Source: JAMCRM01 sp041685075
Lineage (GTDB): Bacteria; Acidobacteriota; Terriglobia; Bryobacterales; Bryobacteraceae
Assembly: GCA_041685075.1 (NCBI GenBank)
Contig: JAWLGN010000068.1
Span: forward strand, 1-20,901
DNA: 20,901 nt
Direction of reading: 5' to 3'
Shown piece by piece: positions 6,974 through 15,235 of this stretch. The position numbers and the translations under genes were made by a program. Every line of letters starts with the position of its first letter. Position 1 is the first letter of the stretch. A model generated the notes under the pieces. The model had not been told where the DNA came from. It did not search any database and saw only the letters and a program-made list of their open reading frames with translations.

Positions 6974-9900
6974 CCGCATCATCGAGTTCTCGTCCCATAA
7001 CCGCCTGGCGGTCTTCATGCTGGTAGCCGCCGCCGTTTTCGGGGGGCTCTGGTCGATGCGCAACGTCCCGCTGGATGCGTTGCCCGACCTCAGCGATACC
7101 CAGGTGATCGTCTACTCGAAGTGGGACCGCAGCCCGGACATCATTGAAGACCAGGTGACCTATCCCATCGTCACCGCTATGCTCGGCGCGCCCAAGGTGA
7201 AGGACGTGCGCGGCTTCTCGGACTTCGGCTTCTCGTTCGTCTACATCATCTTCGAGGAAGGCACCGATCTTTATTGGGCGCGCTCCCGCACCATGGAGTA
7301 CCTGGCCAACGTGCTGCCGCGCCTGCCCGCCGGAGTGAGTACAGAGCTGGGCCCCGATGCCACCGGTATCGGATGGGTTCTGCAATATGCCCTGGTCGAT
7401 ACCAGCGGACGGTATTCGCTGGCGGACCTGCGCTCCTACCAGGACTGGAATCTGCGCTATCACCTGTTATCCGTGCCGGGCGTGGCGGAAGTGGCGCCTG
7501 TCGGGGGCTTTGTCCGGCAATACCAGGTGAATGTGGATCCCAACCGCCTGCACGTGTACGGCGTCACCGTCGAGCAGGTGGTGGAGGCGGTGCGCGCGGG
7601 CAACAACGACGTGGGCGGCCGGCTGCTGGAGTTTACCGGCGCCGAGTACATGGTGCGGGGACGCGGCTACGCGCAGTCGGTCGAGGACCTCGCCGGGATT
7701 GTGCTGAAGGGCAATGCCGGGGGCGTTCCGGTGCGTGTGGGCGATGTCGCCACCGTAACGCTCGGCCCCGACATGCGCCGCGGCGTGTCCGACTGGAACG
7801 GTACCGGCGACGTGGTCTCCGGAATCGTGGTGATGCGGCAGGGAGAGAACGCGCTGGCCGTCATCGAGCGCGTGAAGGAAAAGCTCGAGGAGATCGCGCC
7901 GGGACTGCCGCCGGGCGTTAAAGTCGAAATCGCTTACGATCGCTCGGAGCTGATCCTGCGCTCGGTGAACAACCTGAAGAACACCCTCACCGAAGAGCTG
8001 ATTGTCGTGGGGCTGGTGATTTTGATCTTCCTGTGGCACATCCCCAGCGCCATGATCCCTATCCTGACCATCCCGACGGCCATTGTGATTTCGTTCATTC
8101 CCATGAAGATGATGGGAATGACGGCCAACATCATGTCGCTGGGCGGCATCGCCATTGCGGTAGGCGCCATGGTGGACGCGGCCATCGTGGTGGTGGAGCA
8201 GACGCACAAGCGCCTGGAAGAATGGGAGCGCCACGGGCGCGTGGGCAACTACCGCGACGTGGTCGTCGGCGCGGTGAAGGAGGTGGGCGGTCCCAGCTTC
8301 TACGCGCTGCTGGTGATCGCGGTTTCGTTCCTGCCGGTGCTGGCCCTGGAGGCCCAGGAGGGCCGCCTGTTCAAGCCCCTGGCCTACACCAAGAACTTCG
8401 CCATGATCGTGGCGGCGGTGCTGGCCATCACGCTGGACCCGGCCATGCGCCTCACCTTCACCCACATGCGCAGCTTCGGCTTCCGCCCGCGTTGGCTGGC
8501 CCGCGCCGCCAACGCCGTGTTGGTGGGCAGGATCCACTCCGAGGAGAACCACCCCGTCAGCCGCGCGCTCATCGGGATCTACCATCCGGTGTGCGAGTGG
8601 GCGCTGCGGTGGAAGTGGGCCGTCATCGGCGGCGCAGTGTCGCTGGTGCTGGCGACGGTTCCGGTCTACAACCGGCTGGGGTCGGAGTTCATGCCGCCGC
8701 TCGACGAGGAGTCGCTGATGTTCATGCCTTCCACCCTGCCGGGCATCTCGCTCACTGAAGCGCAGCGGCTCATGCAGGTGCAGGACCGCATCATCAAACG
8801 CTTCCCCGAGGTCCAGAGCGTGCTGGGCAAAGCCGGCCGGGCGGAGACCTCCACCGACCCGGCGCCGCTCTCCATGATGGAAACGGTCATCCTGCTCAAG
8901 CCGCGGGACCAGTGGCGCAAAGTGGAGACGTGGTATTCCGATTGGGCGCCGGATTGGGCCAAGGCGATCTTCCGCCGCGTCACCCCCGACCATATCTCCA
9001 CCGAACAGCTCATTGACGAGATGAATGGAGCCCTCCGCATCCCCGGGGTGTCGAACGCCTGGACCATGCCGATTAAGGCGCGCGTGGATATGCTCACCAC
9101 CGGGGTCCGCACGCCGGTGGGCATCAAGATCTACGGCAGCCATCTCGAGCGGATTGAAGAGATCGGCGGCCGGCTCGAGCGGCTGCTGCACAAGGTGCCG
9201 GGCACCCGCAGCGTCTTCGCCGAGCGCACCGGCGGCGGGTACTTCGTGGACTTCGTATGGAAGCGCGACGAGCTGGCGCGATACGGCCTCTCGATCGATG
9301 ACGCCCAGATGGTGGTCATGTCCGCCATCGGAGGCGAGAACGTCACCACCACGATTGAAGGGCGCGAGCGTTACCCCGTCAACGTGCGCTACATGCGCGA
9401 CTATCGTAGCGATCCCGAGAGCCTGAAGCGCATTCTTGTCCCGGCCATGAACGGAGCCACGCACGTGCCGCTGGCGCAACTGGCCGATGTGCGGACCATG
9501 ACCGGCCCCGGCATGTTGCGCAACGAGAACGGCATGCTGAACGGCTACGTGTACGTGGACGTGGCCGGGCGCGACGTGGGCAGTTACGTCGAAGAGGCCA
9601 AGGAACTGGTGCGCGCGCAGGTGGCGCTGCCGCCGGGCTATTCGCTCGCCTGGAGCGGCCAGTACGAGGCCATGGAGCGGGTGAAGGAAAAGCTCACCGT
9701 GGTGGTGCCGCTCACCCTCTTCCTCATCCTGGTGTTGCTCTACCTGAACACGCGCTCCATGGTGAAGACCGCCATCGTAGTGTTGGCGGTGCCGTTTTCC
9801 GCGGTGGGCGCGATCTGGTTTCTCTACCTGCTCGGCTACAACATGAGCATCGCGGTGTGGGTGGGGCTGATCGCGCTGCTGGGTGTGGATGCCGAAACCG

Positions 9901-10229
9901 GCGTCTTCATGCTGCTCTATCTCGACCTGGCCTACGAGAAAGCGCGCCGCGAAGGCCGGCTGCGCAGCCTGCGCGATCTGCAGGAGGCCATCACGGAGGG
10001 AGCCGTGAAGCGCATCCGTCCGAAGTTCATGACCGTGGCGACCATGTTCGTGGGGCTGGTCCCCATCATGTGGTCGCTCGGCACCGGGGCCGACACGATG
10101 AAACGGATCGCCGCTCCCATGATCGGCGGCGTTTTCACCTCCTTCATTCTGGAACTGGTGGTCTATCCGGCGATTTACGAGGTATGGAAATGGCACTTCG
10201 AACTCAAAAAACAGTTGGCGTCCTCGTAG
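6966..10229 (+). CDS. cusA: CusA-like heavy-metal RND pump (Cu(I)/Ag(I) type)
   Basis: A 1087-residue proton-driven inner-membrane transporter of the heavy-metal RND family. TM4 has VGAMVDAAIVVVEQTHKRLE with D404, and TM10 has LLGVDAETGVFMLLYLD with E977, positions used for the proton relay in CusA. The three Cu/Ag-binding methionines described for E. coli CusA (M573, M623, M672) appear to align with M587 (LMFMPST), M637 (PLSMMET) and M709 (VDMLTTG), supporting copper or silver export. Between the last two there is about 22 residues more than in the E. coli protein (WYSDWAPDWAKAIF), which I recall from other CusA homologues and do not treat as odd. The ATG at 6966 starts MINRIIEFS, the usual N-terminus; it overlaps cusB by 8 nt. 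An earlier in-frame ATG at 6927 lies well inside cusB and is rejected. The 3' end overlaps the next gene by about 40 nt. Confidence 0.95.
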   Translation: MINRIIEFSSHNRLAVFMLVAAAVFGGLWSMRNVPLDALPDLSDTQVIVYSKWDRSPDIIEDQVTYPIVTAMLGAPKVKDVRGFSDFGFSFVYIIFEEGTDLYWARSRTMEYLANVLPRLPAGVSTELGPDATGIGWVLQYALVDTSGRYSLADLRSYQDWNLRYHLLSVPGVAEVAPVGGFVRQYQVNVDPNRLHVYGVTVEQVVEAVRAGNNDVGGRLLEFTGAEYMVRGRGYAQSVEDLAGIVLKGNAGGVPVRVGDVATVTLGPDMRRGVSDWNGTGDVVSGIVVMRQGENALAVIERVKEKLEEIAPGLPPGVKVEIAYDRSELILRSVNNLKNTLTEELIVVGLVILIFLWHIPSAMIPILTIPTAIVISFIPMKMMGMTANIMSLGGIAIAVGAMVDAAIVVVEQTHKRLEEWERHGRVGNYRDVVVGAVKEVGGPSFYALLVIAVSFLPVLALEAQEGRLFKPLAYTKNFAMIVAAVLAITLDPAMRLTFTHMRSFGFRPRWLARAANAVLVGRIHSEENHPVSRALIGIYHPVCEWALRWKWAVIGGAVSLVLATVPVYNRLGSEFMPPLDEESLMFMPSTLPGISLTEAQRLMQVQDRIIKRFPEVQSVLGKAGRAETSTDPAPLSMMETVILLKPRDQWRKVETWYSDWAPDWAKAIFRRVTPDHISTEQLIDEMNGALRIPGVSNAWTMPIKARVDMLTTGVRTPVGIKIYGSHLERIEEIGGRLERLLHKVPGTRSVFAERTGGGYFVDFVWKRDELARYGLSIDDAQMVVMSAIGGENVTTTIEGRERYPVNVRYMRDYRSDPESLKRILVPAMNGATHVPLAQLADVRTMTGPGMLRNENGMLNGYVYVDVAGRDVGSYVEEAKELVRAQVALPPGYSLAWSGQYEAMERVKEKLTVVVPLTLFLILVLLYLNTRSMVKTAIVVLAVPFSAVGAIWFLYLLGYNMSIAVWVGLIALLGVDAETGVFMLLYLDLAYEKARREGRLRSLRDLQEAITEGAVKRIRPKFMTVATMFVGLVPIMWSLGTGADTMKRIAAPMIGGVFTSFILELVVYPAIYEVWKWHFELKKQLASS

Positions 10230-10930
10230 CGTGGATGCTAGCCGGCGCGGCCTGGGGCGCGGCGCCAGAAGTCCGCTACAAGGTGCGGCATGATCATCTC
10301 TGGAAGAGCGGCTCGGGCCTGCTGGTGGTGACGCCTCAGGGCATCGTGTTCGAGGAGGCCGAGAAGCGCCCCCACACGTGGAGCTGGGAGTGGCACGACA
10401 TCCAACAGCTTACCGTGGCTCCCCGGCATCTTACGGTCCTGACCTACCAGGACAACCGCTGGCGGCTCGGCGCCGACCACGAGTACCGCTTTGCTCTGGT
10501 CTCCGGCGACGACGATTTCTCCACGGTCTATCGGATGTTGAAGGAGCGGCTCGATCAGCGCCTGGTGGCTGCGCTGCCGGATCGCTCAGGCGGCGCCCTC
10601 TGGCGCGTTCCGGCCAAGCACCTGTTACGCTTCGGCGGGCGCCACGGAACCCTTACCGCCGCGCCCGAGGGACTCGTCTTCGAGGCCGACGGCAAGGGCG
10701 AATCGCGCACCTGGCGCTGGCAGGACATCGACAACGTGAGCCGCACCGGACCGTTCCAGCTCACCATCACGACCTACGAGCGGGCCCGCTCGCACTACGG
10801 CAACCGTAAAGGCTTCAACTTTCAACTCAAGGAAGCCCTGAGCGAGGTGCGCTACAACGACCTTTGGCGGCGCGTCCATGCCGCCGATGACTTACCGATA
10901 CTGCAAACCCAACGAGAGGAACAACCATGA
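10190..10930 (+). CDS. Exported protein with internal duplication, embedded in the cus operon, unknown function
   Basis: A 246-residue protein with a signal peptide (MALRTQKTVGVLVAWMLAGA, cleavage likely after AWGA). I do not recognise a named family. It contains two related segments of about 70 residues. Repeat 1 (about 35-105) has HL, PQGIVFEE, HTWSWEWHDI, LTVLTY and EYRFAL. Repeat 2 (about 144-215) has HL, PEGLVFEA, RTWRWQDI, LTITTY and GFNFQL. The alternating strand pattern with a conserved W-x-W-x-x-DI element resembles small beta-sandwich or PH-like folds, which is inference. The ATG at 10190 is chosen because GAGG lies 7 nt upstream; ATG 10184 and ATG 10235 are alternatives. It begins inside the end of cusA and its own TGA overlaps the next ATG by 4 nt, so it is made together with the copper/silver pump. 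A periplasmic accessory role is inferred from context. Confidence 0.8.
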   Translation: MALRTQKTVGVLVAWMLAGAAWGAAPEVRYKVRHDHLWKSGSGLLVVTPQGIVFEEAEKRPHTWSWEWHDIQQLTVAPRHLTVLTYQDNRWRLGADHEYRFALVSGDDDFSTVYRMLKERLDQRLVAALPDRSGGALWRVPAKHLLRFGGRHGTLTAAPEGLVFEADGKGESRTWRWQDIDNVSRTGPFQLTITTYERARSHYGNRKGFNFQLKEALSEVRYNDLWRRVHAADDLPILQTQREEQP

Positions 10931-11244
10931 CGAAAATTGCTGCCCTGTTTCTGGCCGGCGTCGCGCTGGCCGCTTCGCCCCAGACCTTCACGGGCGTCAT
11001 TACCGATACCATGTGCGGCAAAGACCACGCCCACATGGGTGTGGAGCCGAACGCCAAGTGCGTGCGCGAGTGTGTCGGCGACGGCAAGACCTATAAGTAC
11101 GCGCTGCTGGTGGGCGACAACATGTACGTGCTCAGCGACCAGAAAGTGCCCGCCGAATTCGCGGCGGAGAAGGTGAAGGTCACGGGCACGCTCTACGAAA
11201 AAACCAAAATCATCAAGGTGGATAAGATCGAGCGGGCAAAGTAA
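10927..11244 (+). CDS. Small exported Cys/His/Met protein at the end of the cus operon
   Basis: A 105-residue protein with a signal peptide (MTKIAALFLAGVALAASP). The mature part opens with TFTGVITDTMCGKDHAHMG and KCVRECV, giving a cluster of C30, H34, H36, M37, C45 and C49 that could bind a soft metal. The second half (YALLVGDNMYVLSDQK, then EKVKVTGTLYEKTKIIKV) looks like a small beta-barrel of OB type. Similar small secreted proteins, with TGxIxDxMC near the start and VxVTG near the end, are common in Acidobacteriota as far as I recall, often annotated only as a domain of unknown function. The ATG at 10927 has AGAGGA upstream and overlaps the previous stop by 4 nt. As the last gene of the copper/silver operon it may be a periplasmic metal chaperone or sensor, but it could equally be a general member of its family recruited here. 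Confidence 0.82.
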   Translation: MTKIAALFLAGVALAASPQTFTGVITDTMCGKDHAHMGVEPNAKCVRECVGDGKTYKYALLVGDNMYVLSDQKVPAEFAAEKVKVTGTLYEKTKIIKVDKIERAK

Positions 11245-11262
11245 TGCGAGGGGGCGGGGGCG

Positions 11263-12654
11263 TCAGGATTCCACGGCGTCGTCCTCGCCCTCGCGGCGAA
11301 GTTTGAACTTGTCCATTCGATAGATCAGGGTCTTGCGGCTCAAATCCAGGTAGCGGGCGGCCTGGCTCTGGTTCCAGTTGAACTTCTCGAGCGCCCGCAG
11401 AATCAGCTCTTTTTCCACCGCCTCCAGGCTGATGCCCTGCGGCGGCAGGTCGAGCCGCAGCTCCTCGACGGTGGAGCGGGATCGGCGCAGGAAATCGGGC
11501 AGGTCCTCCAGGTTGATCTGGTCGCCGGGGCTGAGCACTACCAGCCGCTCCACCACGTTCTCCAGTTCCCGCACGTTCCCCGGCCAGCGGTAAGAGGTGA
11601 AGTGCGGCAGCAGGCAGGGCGGCAGCACCAGGTTCGGCCGCCCGTTTTTTTCGCGGCTCTGGACGAAGAAGTGCTCCACCAGTTCCGGGATATCTTCGGG
11701 GCGCTCGCGCAGCGGCGGCAGGTCGAGCGGGATGACCGAGAGCCGATAGTAGAGGTCCTCCCGGAAGGCGCCGTCCTCCACCATGGCCTGGAGATTCCGG
11801 TTGGTGGCGGCGATGATCCGCACGTCCACCCGGGTAGCGCCGGAGGCGCCCAGCTTGGCGACCTCGCCCTGCTGGACCAGCCGCAGCAGCTTTACCTGGA
11901 GTTCCAGCGGAAGTTCTCCGATTTCGTCCAGGAACAGGGTGCCGCCCTCGGCCATTTCAGCCTGACCCTTGCGGTTGGCGACGGCGCCGGTGAAGGCCCC
12001 TCGCACGTGCCCGAAGAGTTCGGACTCGATCAGTTCCCGCGGGATGGCCCCGCAGTTGATCGCCACGAACGGGCGGTCCTTTCGCGGGCTGTTGCGGTGG
12101 ATGGCCCGGGCCAGCAGGTCCTTGCCGGTTCCGGTTTCGCCCCGAAGGAGCACCGTGGAGTGCGCGCGCGCCGCGCGGGAAGCCATGTCCAGCAACTGGA
12201 GCCATGCCGGCGAGCGCCCCAGGAGGTTCTCGAAACCGTACTTGCGGTCGAGGCTGGCGCGCAGGTTGCGGACCTCTTCCCGCAAGGCCACGTGCTCGAG
12301 CGCGCGCGCCGCGGTCAGCTTCAATTCTTCCGGGTTCACCGGCTTGGTGATGTAGTCGAAGGCGCCCGCCTTCATGGCCTCGACGGCGGTCTCCACCGTG
12401 CCGTAAGCGGTCACCACGATGACGTTGGTCTCGGGGGACTCCAGGCGCACCTGCCGGAGCAGGTCGAGGCCCGACATCCCGGGCATCTTGAGATCCGTGA
12501 TTACCAGGTCGACGGCCGTGTCGCGCAGCAGTTCCAAAGCCGCCTGGCCGTTCTCGGCAGCCAACACCTCGTAGCCCGCCCGCTGGAGTTGCACCTGCGT
12601 TACCCAGCGCAGGCTCTCGTCGTCGTCCGCTACCAGAATGCGCCGGCGGTTCAT
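11263..12654 (-). CDS. NtrC-family sigma54-dependent response regulator
   Basis: A 463-residue bacterial enhancer-binding protein. The receiver domain (1-120) has D10/D11/D12, the phosphorylation site D54 (VITDLKMPG), T82 and K104. The AAA+ domain has Walker A GETGTGKD (172-179), the GAFTGA loop that contacts sigma54 (219-224), Walker B GGTLFLDEIGE and the arginine-finger region REDLYYRL. A Fis-type helix-turn-helix closes the protein (NWNQSQAARYLDLSRKTLIY). It is expected to activate sigma54 promoters when phosphorylated by the kinase encoded directly upstream, whose 3' end it overlaps by 4 nt. It converges on the efflux operon, only 18 nt away with no visible terminator. Control of the cus operon is possible from position, but I found no convincing -24/-12 promoter there. 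Confidence 0.96.
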   Translation of the reverse strand: MNRRRILVADDDESLRWVTQVQLQRAGYEVLAAENGQAALELLRDTAVDLVITDLKMPGMSGLDLLRQVRLESPETNVIVVTAYGTVETAVEAMKAGAFDYITKPVNPEELKLTAARALEHVALREEVRNLRASLDRKYGFENLLGRSPAWLQLLDMASRAARAHSTVLLRGETGTGKDLLARAIHRNSPRKDRPFVAINCGAIPRELIESELFGHVRGAFTGAVANRKGQAEMAEGGTLFLDEIGELPLELQVKLLRLVQQGEVAKLGASGATRVDVRIIAATNRNLQAMVEDGAFREDLYYRLSVIPLDLPPLRERPEDIPELVEHFFVQSREKNGRPNLVLPPCLLPHFTSYRWPGNVRELENVVERLVVLSPGDQINLEDLPDFLRRSRSTVEELRLDLPPQGISLEAVEKELILRALEKFNWNQSQAARYLDLSRKTLIYRMDKFKLRREGEDDAVES

Positions 12655-13748
12655 GCCGGTACGGCCCTCCTGCGTTCTAACGGCAGCGCAATGGTGAAGG
12701 CCATGCCATGCGGCGAGTTGGCCTCGGCGGTGAGGGCGCCTCCGTGCTGGGTGACGATCTGTTGTGCCACCGCGAGCCCCAACCCGGTGCCGTTCGTCTT
12801 GGTGGTGTAGAAGGGGTCGAAGATCTTGTCCATCTCCTCAGCCGGGATACCCGGCCCGTAGTCCCGCACCATGAGCCGCACGGTGGCGGCATCCGCTGCG
12901 GCGGCCAGTTCCAGAACGCCGCCCTCGGGCATGGACTGCACCGCGTTGATAGCCAGGTTCAACAACACTTGCTTGAGCTGCTCGGCATCGCACTCGAGCT
13001 GCGGCAGAGGTTCAGATATGGACTTGCGGATCTCGATGCCGGCCAGCCGCGCGCTGTGCGAGATTAGCGCCACCACCGAGTCGAGCACGGCATGCAGATC
13101 CACGGCGCGAAACTCCGGCCGCCGCGGCCGTGCGAAGTCCAGCAAGCCGGTGAGCAGCCGGTTGAGCCGCTGCACCTCCTTACGAATGATGGAGAGCGAT
13201 TTGCCGCGGATCTCCTCCGGCGTCTCCGGCTGCTCCAAGAGATTGGCGGCGCCTTCGATGCTGCCCAGAGGGTTGCGGATCTCGTGCGCCAGGCTGGCCG
13301 CAAGCTGCCCTATGGCCGACAGGCGGTCGGCGCGCTTGATCTGCTCGAAGCTGTCCTGCAGGTCGCGGTTGACCTTGGCCAGTTCCAGCGTGGTGCGCTC
13401 GAGTTCGCGGCGTTGGCGGTGGCCGCGGTCCGCCAGCGCGCCCGTTACCGAACCCACCAGGAAGAACACGATGATTTCGGCGTACTGGTTGCCTGCGTAC
13501 TCCGGCATGTGGTGCCAGTCCATCGAAATGTGCGGGATGTAGGAGGCGCCCGAAACCGCCGCGGCGGCAATGCCGCCGCGCCAGCCGAACCAGATGGCGG
13601 CGTAAACGATGGGCAGATAGTAGAGGCGCTGGAAGACGTTATGCCAGAGCAGCAGAGAAGGCGGGGTCGTATAGTGCAGCAGGGCAGCAATCCCGATCCC
13701 CGCCGCGGTGACCCCGGCGCGTGTCCAGCGGACCTTGCCGGTTTCCAC
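12651..13748 (-). CDS. Membrane sensor histidine kinase, partner of the NtrC-type regulator
   Basis: A 365-residue kinase. The N-terminal 105 residues are membrane segments (about 10-26, 38-55, 58-70, 90-105) with RLYYLPIVYAAIWFGWRGG. They carry a short polar loop, PHISMDWHHMPEYAGNQYAE, holding H73, M76, H79, H80 and M81. A linker helix then leads to the dimerisation domain with the phosphorylated H155 (SLAHEIRNPLGSIEGA). The ATP-binding domain has an N box (QVLLNLAINAVQSM), G1 (VRDYGPGIP) and G2 (GTGLGLAVAQQIVTQHGG). The start is a GTG at 13748, 3 nt after the decarboxylase stop, with GGGGTGA just upstream. It overlaps the regulator by 4 nt. The layout resembles the ZraS/HydH-type kinases that pair with NtrC-like regulators. 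The signal is unknown; the His/Met loop could bind a metal or be a general feature of this sensor type. Confidence 0.93.
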   Translation of the reverse strand: METGKVRWTRAGVTAAGIGIAALLHYTTPPSLLLWHNVFQRLYYLPIVYAAIWFGWRGGIAAAAVSGASYIPHISMDWHHMPEYAGNQYAEIIVFFLVGSVTGALADRGHRQRRELERTTLELAKVNRDLQDSFEQIKRADRLSAIGQLAASLAHEIRNPLGSIEGAANLLEQPETPEEIRGKSLSIIRKEVQRLNRLLTGLLDFARPRRPEFRAVDLHAVLDSVVALISHSARLAGIEIRKSISEPLPQLECDAEQLKQVLLNLAINAVQSMPEGGVLELAAAADAATVRLMVRDYGPGIPAEEMDKIFDPFYTTKTNGTGLGLAVAQQIVTQHGGALTAEANSPHGMAFTIALPLERRRAVPA

Positions 13749-13751
13749 GAT

Positions 13752-15185
13752 TCACCCCATTCTAGCAGCCCTGCTGGCCGCGCCTGCCAGGCGGCCCAGG
13801 CGATCGACCGTTTCAGCAATCTCCGCTTCGGTGGTGCGCGGATTGATGGTGCAGAACCGCAGCGTCGTGCGGCCGCCCAGCACGGTGGAACTGAGGGAGG
13901 CGTAGCCGTCCGCCGCGGCGGCGGGGGTGAGGTCGCGGTTGATGGCCTCCAGCCGCTCGGGCGGGCATCCCGGCGCGGCGTAACGGAAGGCCACCACCCC
14001 CAACTGCGCCGGCGAGACAATCTCCCACCAGCCCGCCGCCCGCAGCGCCCGTTCGGCCAGCTCCGCCATGCGGAAGCCGCGGCTCACGGCTTCCCGAAAG
14101 GCCGCCGCGCCGAAGACCTTCAACGACATCCACAGCTTCAACGCCCGGAAGCCGCGGGATAGCTGCACGCCGTGATCGCAGAAATTGATCTCTTCCCGCA
14201 GGCGGTGAGCGTCGCGCAAATAATCCGGCATCACCCGGAACGTGTCGCGCAGCCAGCGGCGGTCCCGCACCAGCACGCAACCGATCTCAAAGGGCTGGAA
14301 GAGCCACTTGTGCGGATCGATGGAGAGGGAATCCACTTCCTGGAGGCCCTGCATGGCCGCGCGGCCCTCCGGTGCGATCATGGCCGCCGCGCCGTATGCG
14401 CCGTCGGCGTGCAGCCATAGCTCCTCGGCGCGGCAGAAGGCGGCCAACTCCGGGAAGGGATCCACCGCGCCGGTGTTGGTGGTGCCGGCATTGGCCACTA
14501 CGCAGAAGGGCCGCAGGCCCGCGGCGCGGTCGGCCGCTACCGCGGCCTCTAGCTGCGCCATATCCAGGCGGAAGCGGCCGTCGCAGGGCAGTCTGCGCAG
14601 GTGCCGCGGCCCGAAGCCCAGCACCCGCAGGGCGCGTTCCACCGAGGAGTGCGTCTGGTCGGAGAAATAGATGCGGGCGCGCGGATCCACCTCGCCCAGC
14701 CGCAGGTCGCGCGCTGCGGCCAGCGCGGTCAGGTTGGCCACCGAGCCGCCGCTCACGAACAGCCCGCCGGCCGTTTCCGGCAATCCGCAGATCTCCCGCA
14801 GCCAGTCGATGGTCACCAGCTCCACTTCGGCCGGCCCGGAGCCGGCCAGCCAGGTGCCTACGAAGGGATTGAAGCCGGCCGCCAGGGCATCGGCCATGGC
14901 GCTGACAAAGTTGTTCGAAGAGGGCACGTAGCCGAAGGCGCGCGGGTGGTCTACCCGCATCATGTTGCCGAAGGCGTGCTCCACGGCATAGTCCAGCACC
15001 GAGAGCGGGTCGGCGCCCTCCTCCGGCAGCGGCTCGCGGAACAGGGACTGCAGCTTGTCTCGCGGGGTGGTGATGGCGGGGTGCTTCTTCGGGAGGGATA
15101 GGAAGTGCTGCACCAGCGTGTCAACCACTTTGTATCCCAAGGCGCGCATCTCGCGCGGCTCCAGTTCCAGTCGTGACCGGGACAC
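13752..15185 (-). CDS. PLP-dependent aromatic-L-amino-acid decarboxylase family protein
   Basis: A 477-residue group II decarboxylase, which would remove CO2 from an amino acid such as tyrosine, tryptophan or a relative, giving an amine. The PLP lysine is K293 (SIDPHKWLFQPFE) preceded by H292. H179 (SDQTHSSVERA) is the residue expected to stack on the cofactor ring, and D261 (HADGAYGAA) the one that pairs with the pyridine nitrogen. HPRAFGYVPSSNNFVSAMADAL near residue 80 is the substrate-pocket entry typical of the family. The start is uncertain: the GTG at 15185 is almost touched by a GGAGAG sequence, and the ATG at 15149 (MRALGYKVVD) with GGAG upstream is an alternative. It is the first gene of an operon with the kinase (3-nt gap) and the regulator. 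The exact substrate cannot be told from sequence; glutamate is less likely given the overall similarity to aromatic enzymes. Confidence 0.92.
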   Translation of the reverse strand: MSRSRLELEPREMRALGYKVVDTLVQHFLSLPKKHPAITTPRDKLQSLFREPLPEEGADPLSVLDYAVEHAFGNMMRVDHPRAFGYVPSSNNFVSAMADALAAGFNPFVGTWLAGSGPAEVELVTIDWLREICGLPETAGGLFVSGGSVANLTALAAARDLRLGEVDPRARIYFSDQTHSSVERALRVLGFGPRHLRRLPCDGRFRLDMAQLEAAVAADRAAGLRPFCVVANAGTTNTGAVDPFPELAAFCRAEELWLHADGAYGAAAMIAPEGRAAMQGLQEVDSLSIDPHKWLFQPFEIGCVLVRDRRWLRDTFRVMPDYLRDAHRLREEINFCDHGVQLSRGFRALKLWMSLKVFGAAAFREAVSRGFRMAELAERALRAAGWWEIVSPAQLGVVAFRYAAPGCPPERLEAINRDLTPAAAADGYASLSSTVLGGRTTLRFCTINPRTTEAEIAETVDRLGRLAGAASRAARMG

Positions 15186-15235
15186 CTCTCCAGCATACGC
15201 CGCCGGGCCGCCGGCCGCGCTATGGTAGTAGCACC

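Noticed and set aside
8917..8996. Extra segment of about 22 residues in CusA compared with the E. coli protein
   Set aside because: I recall the same segment in many CusA homologues, so it is a subfamily feature and not unusual.
7467..10196. A 909-codon open frame on the minus strand opposite cusA
   Set aside because: The product is rich in His, Arg and Gln with no membrane helix or domain, and cusA on the other strand is complete.
11602..12810. A 402-codon plus-strand frame opposite the response regulator
   Set aside because: It is a shadow of the NtrC-type gene, crossing into the kinase gene without family signs.
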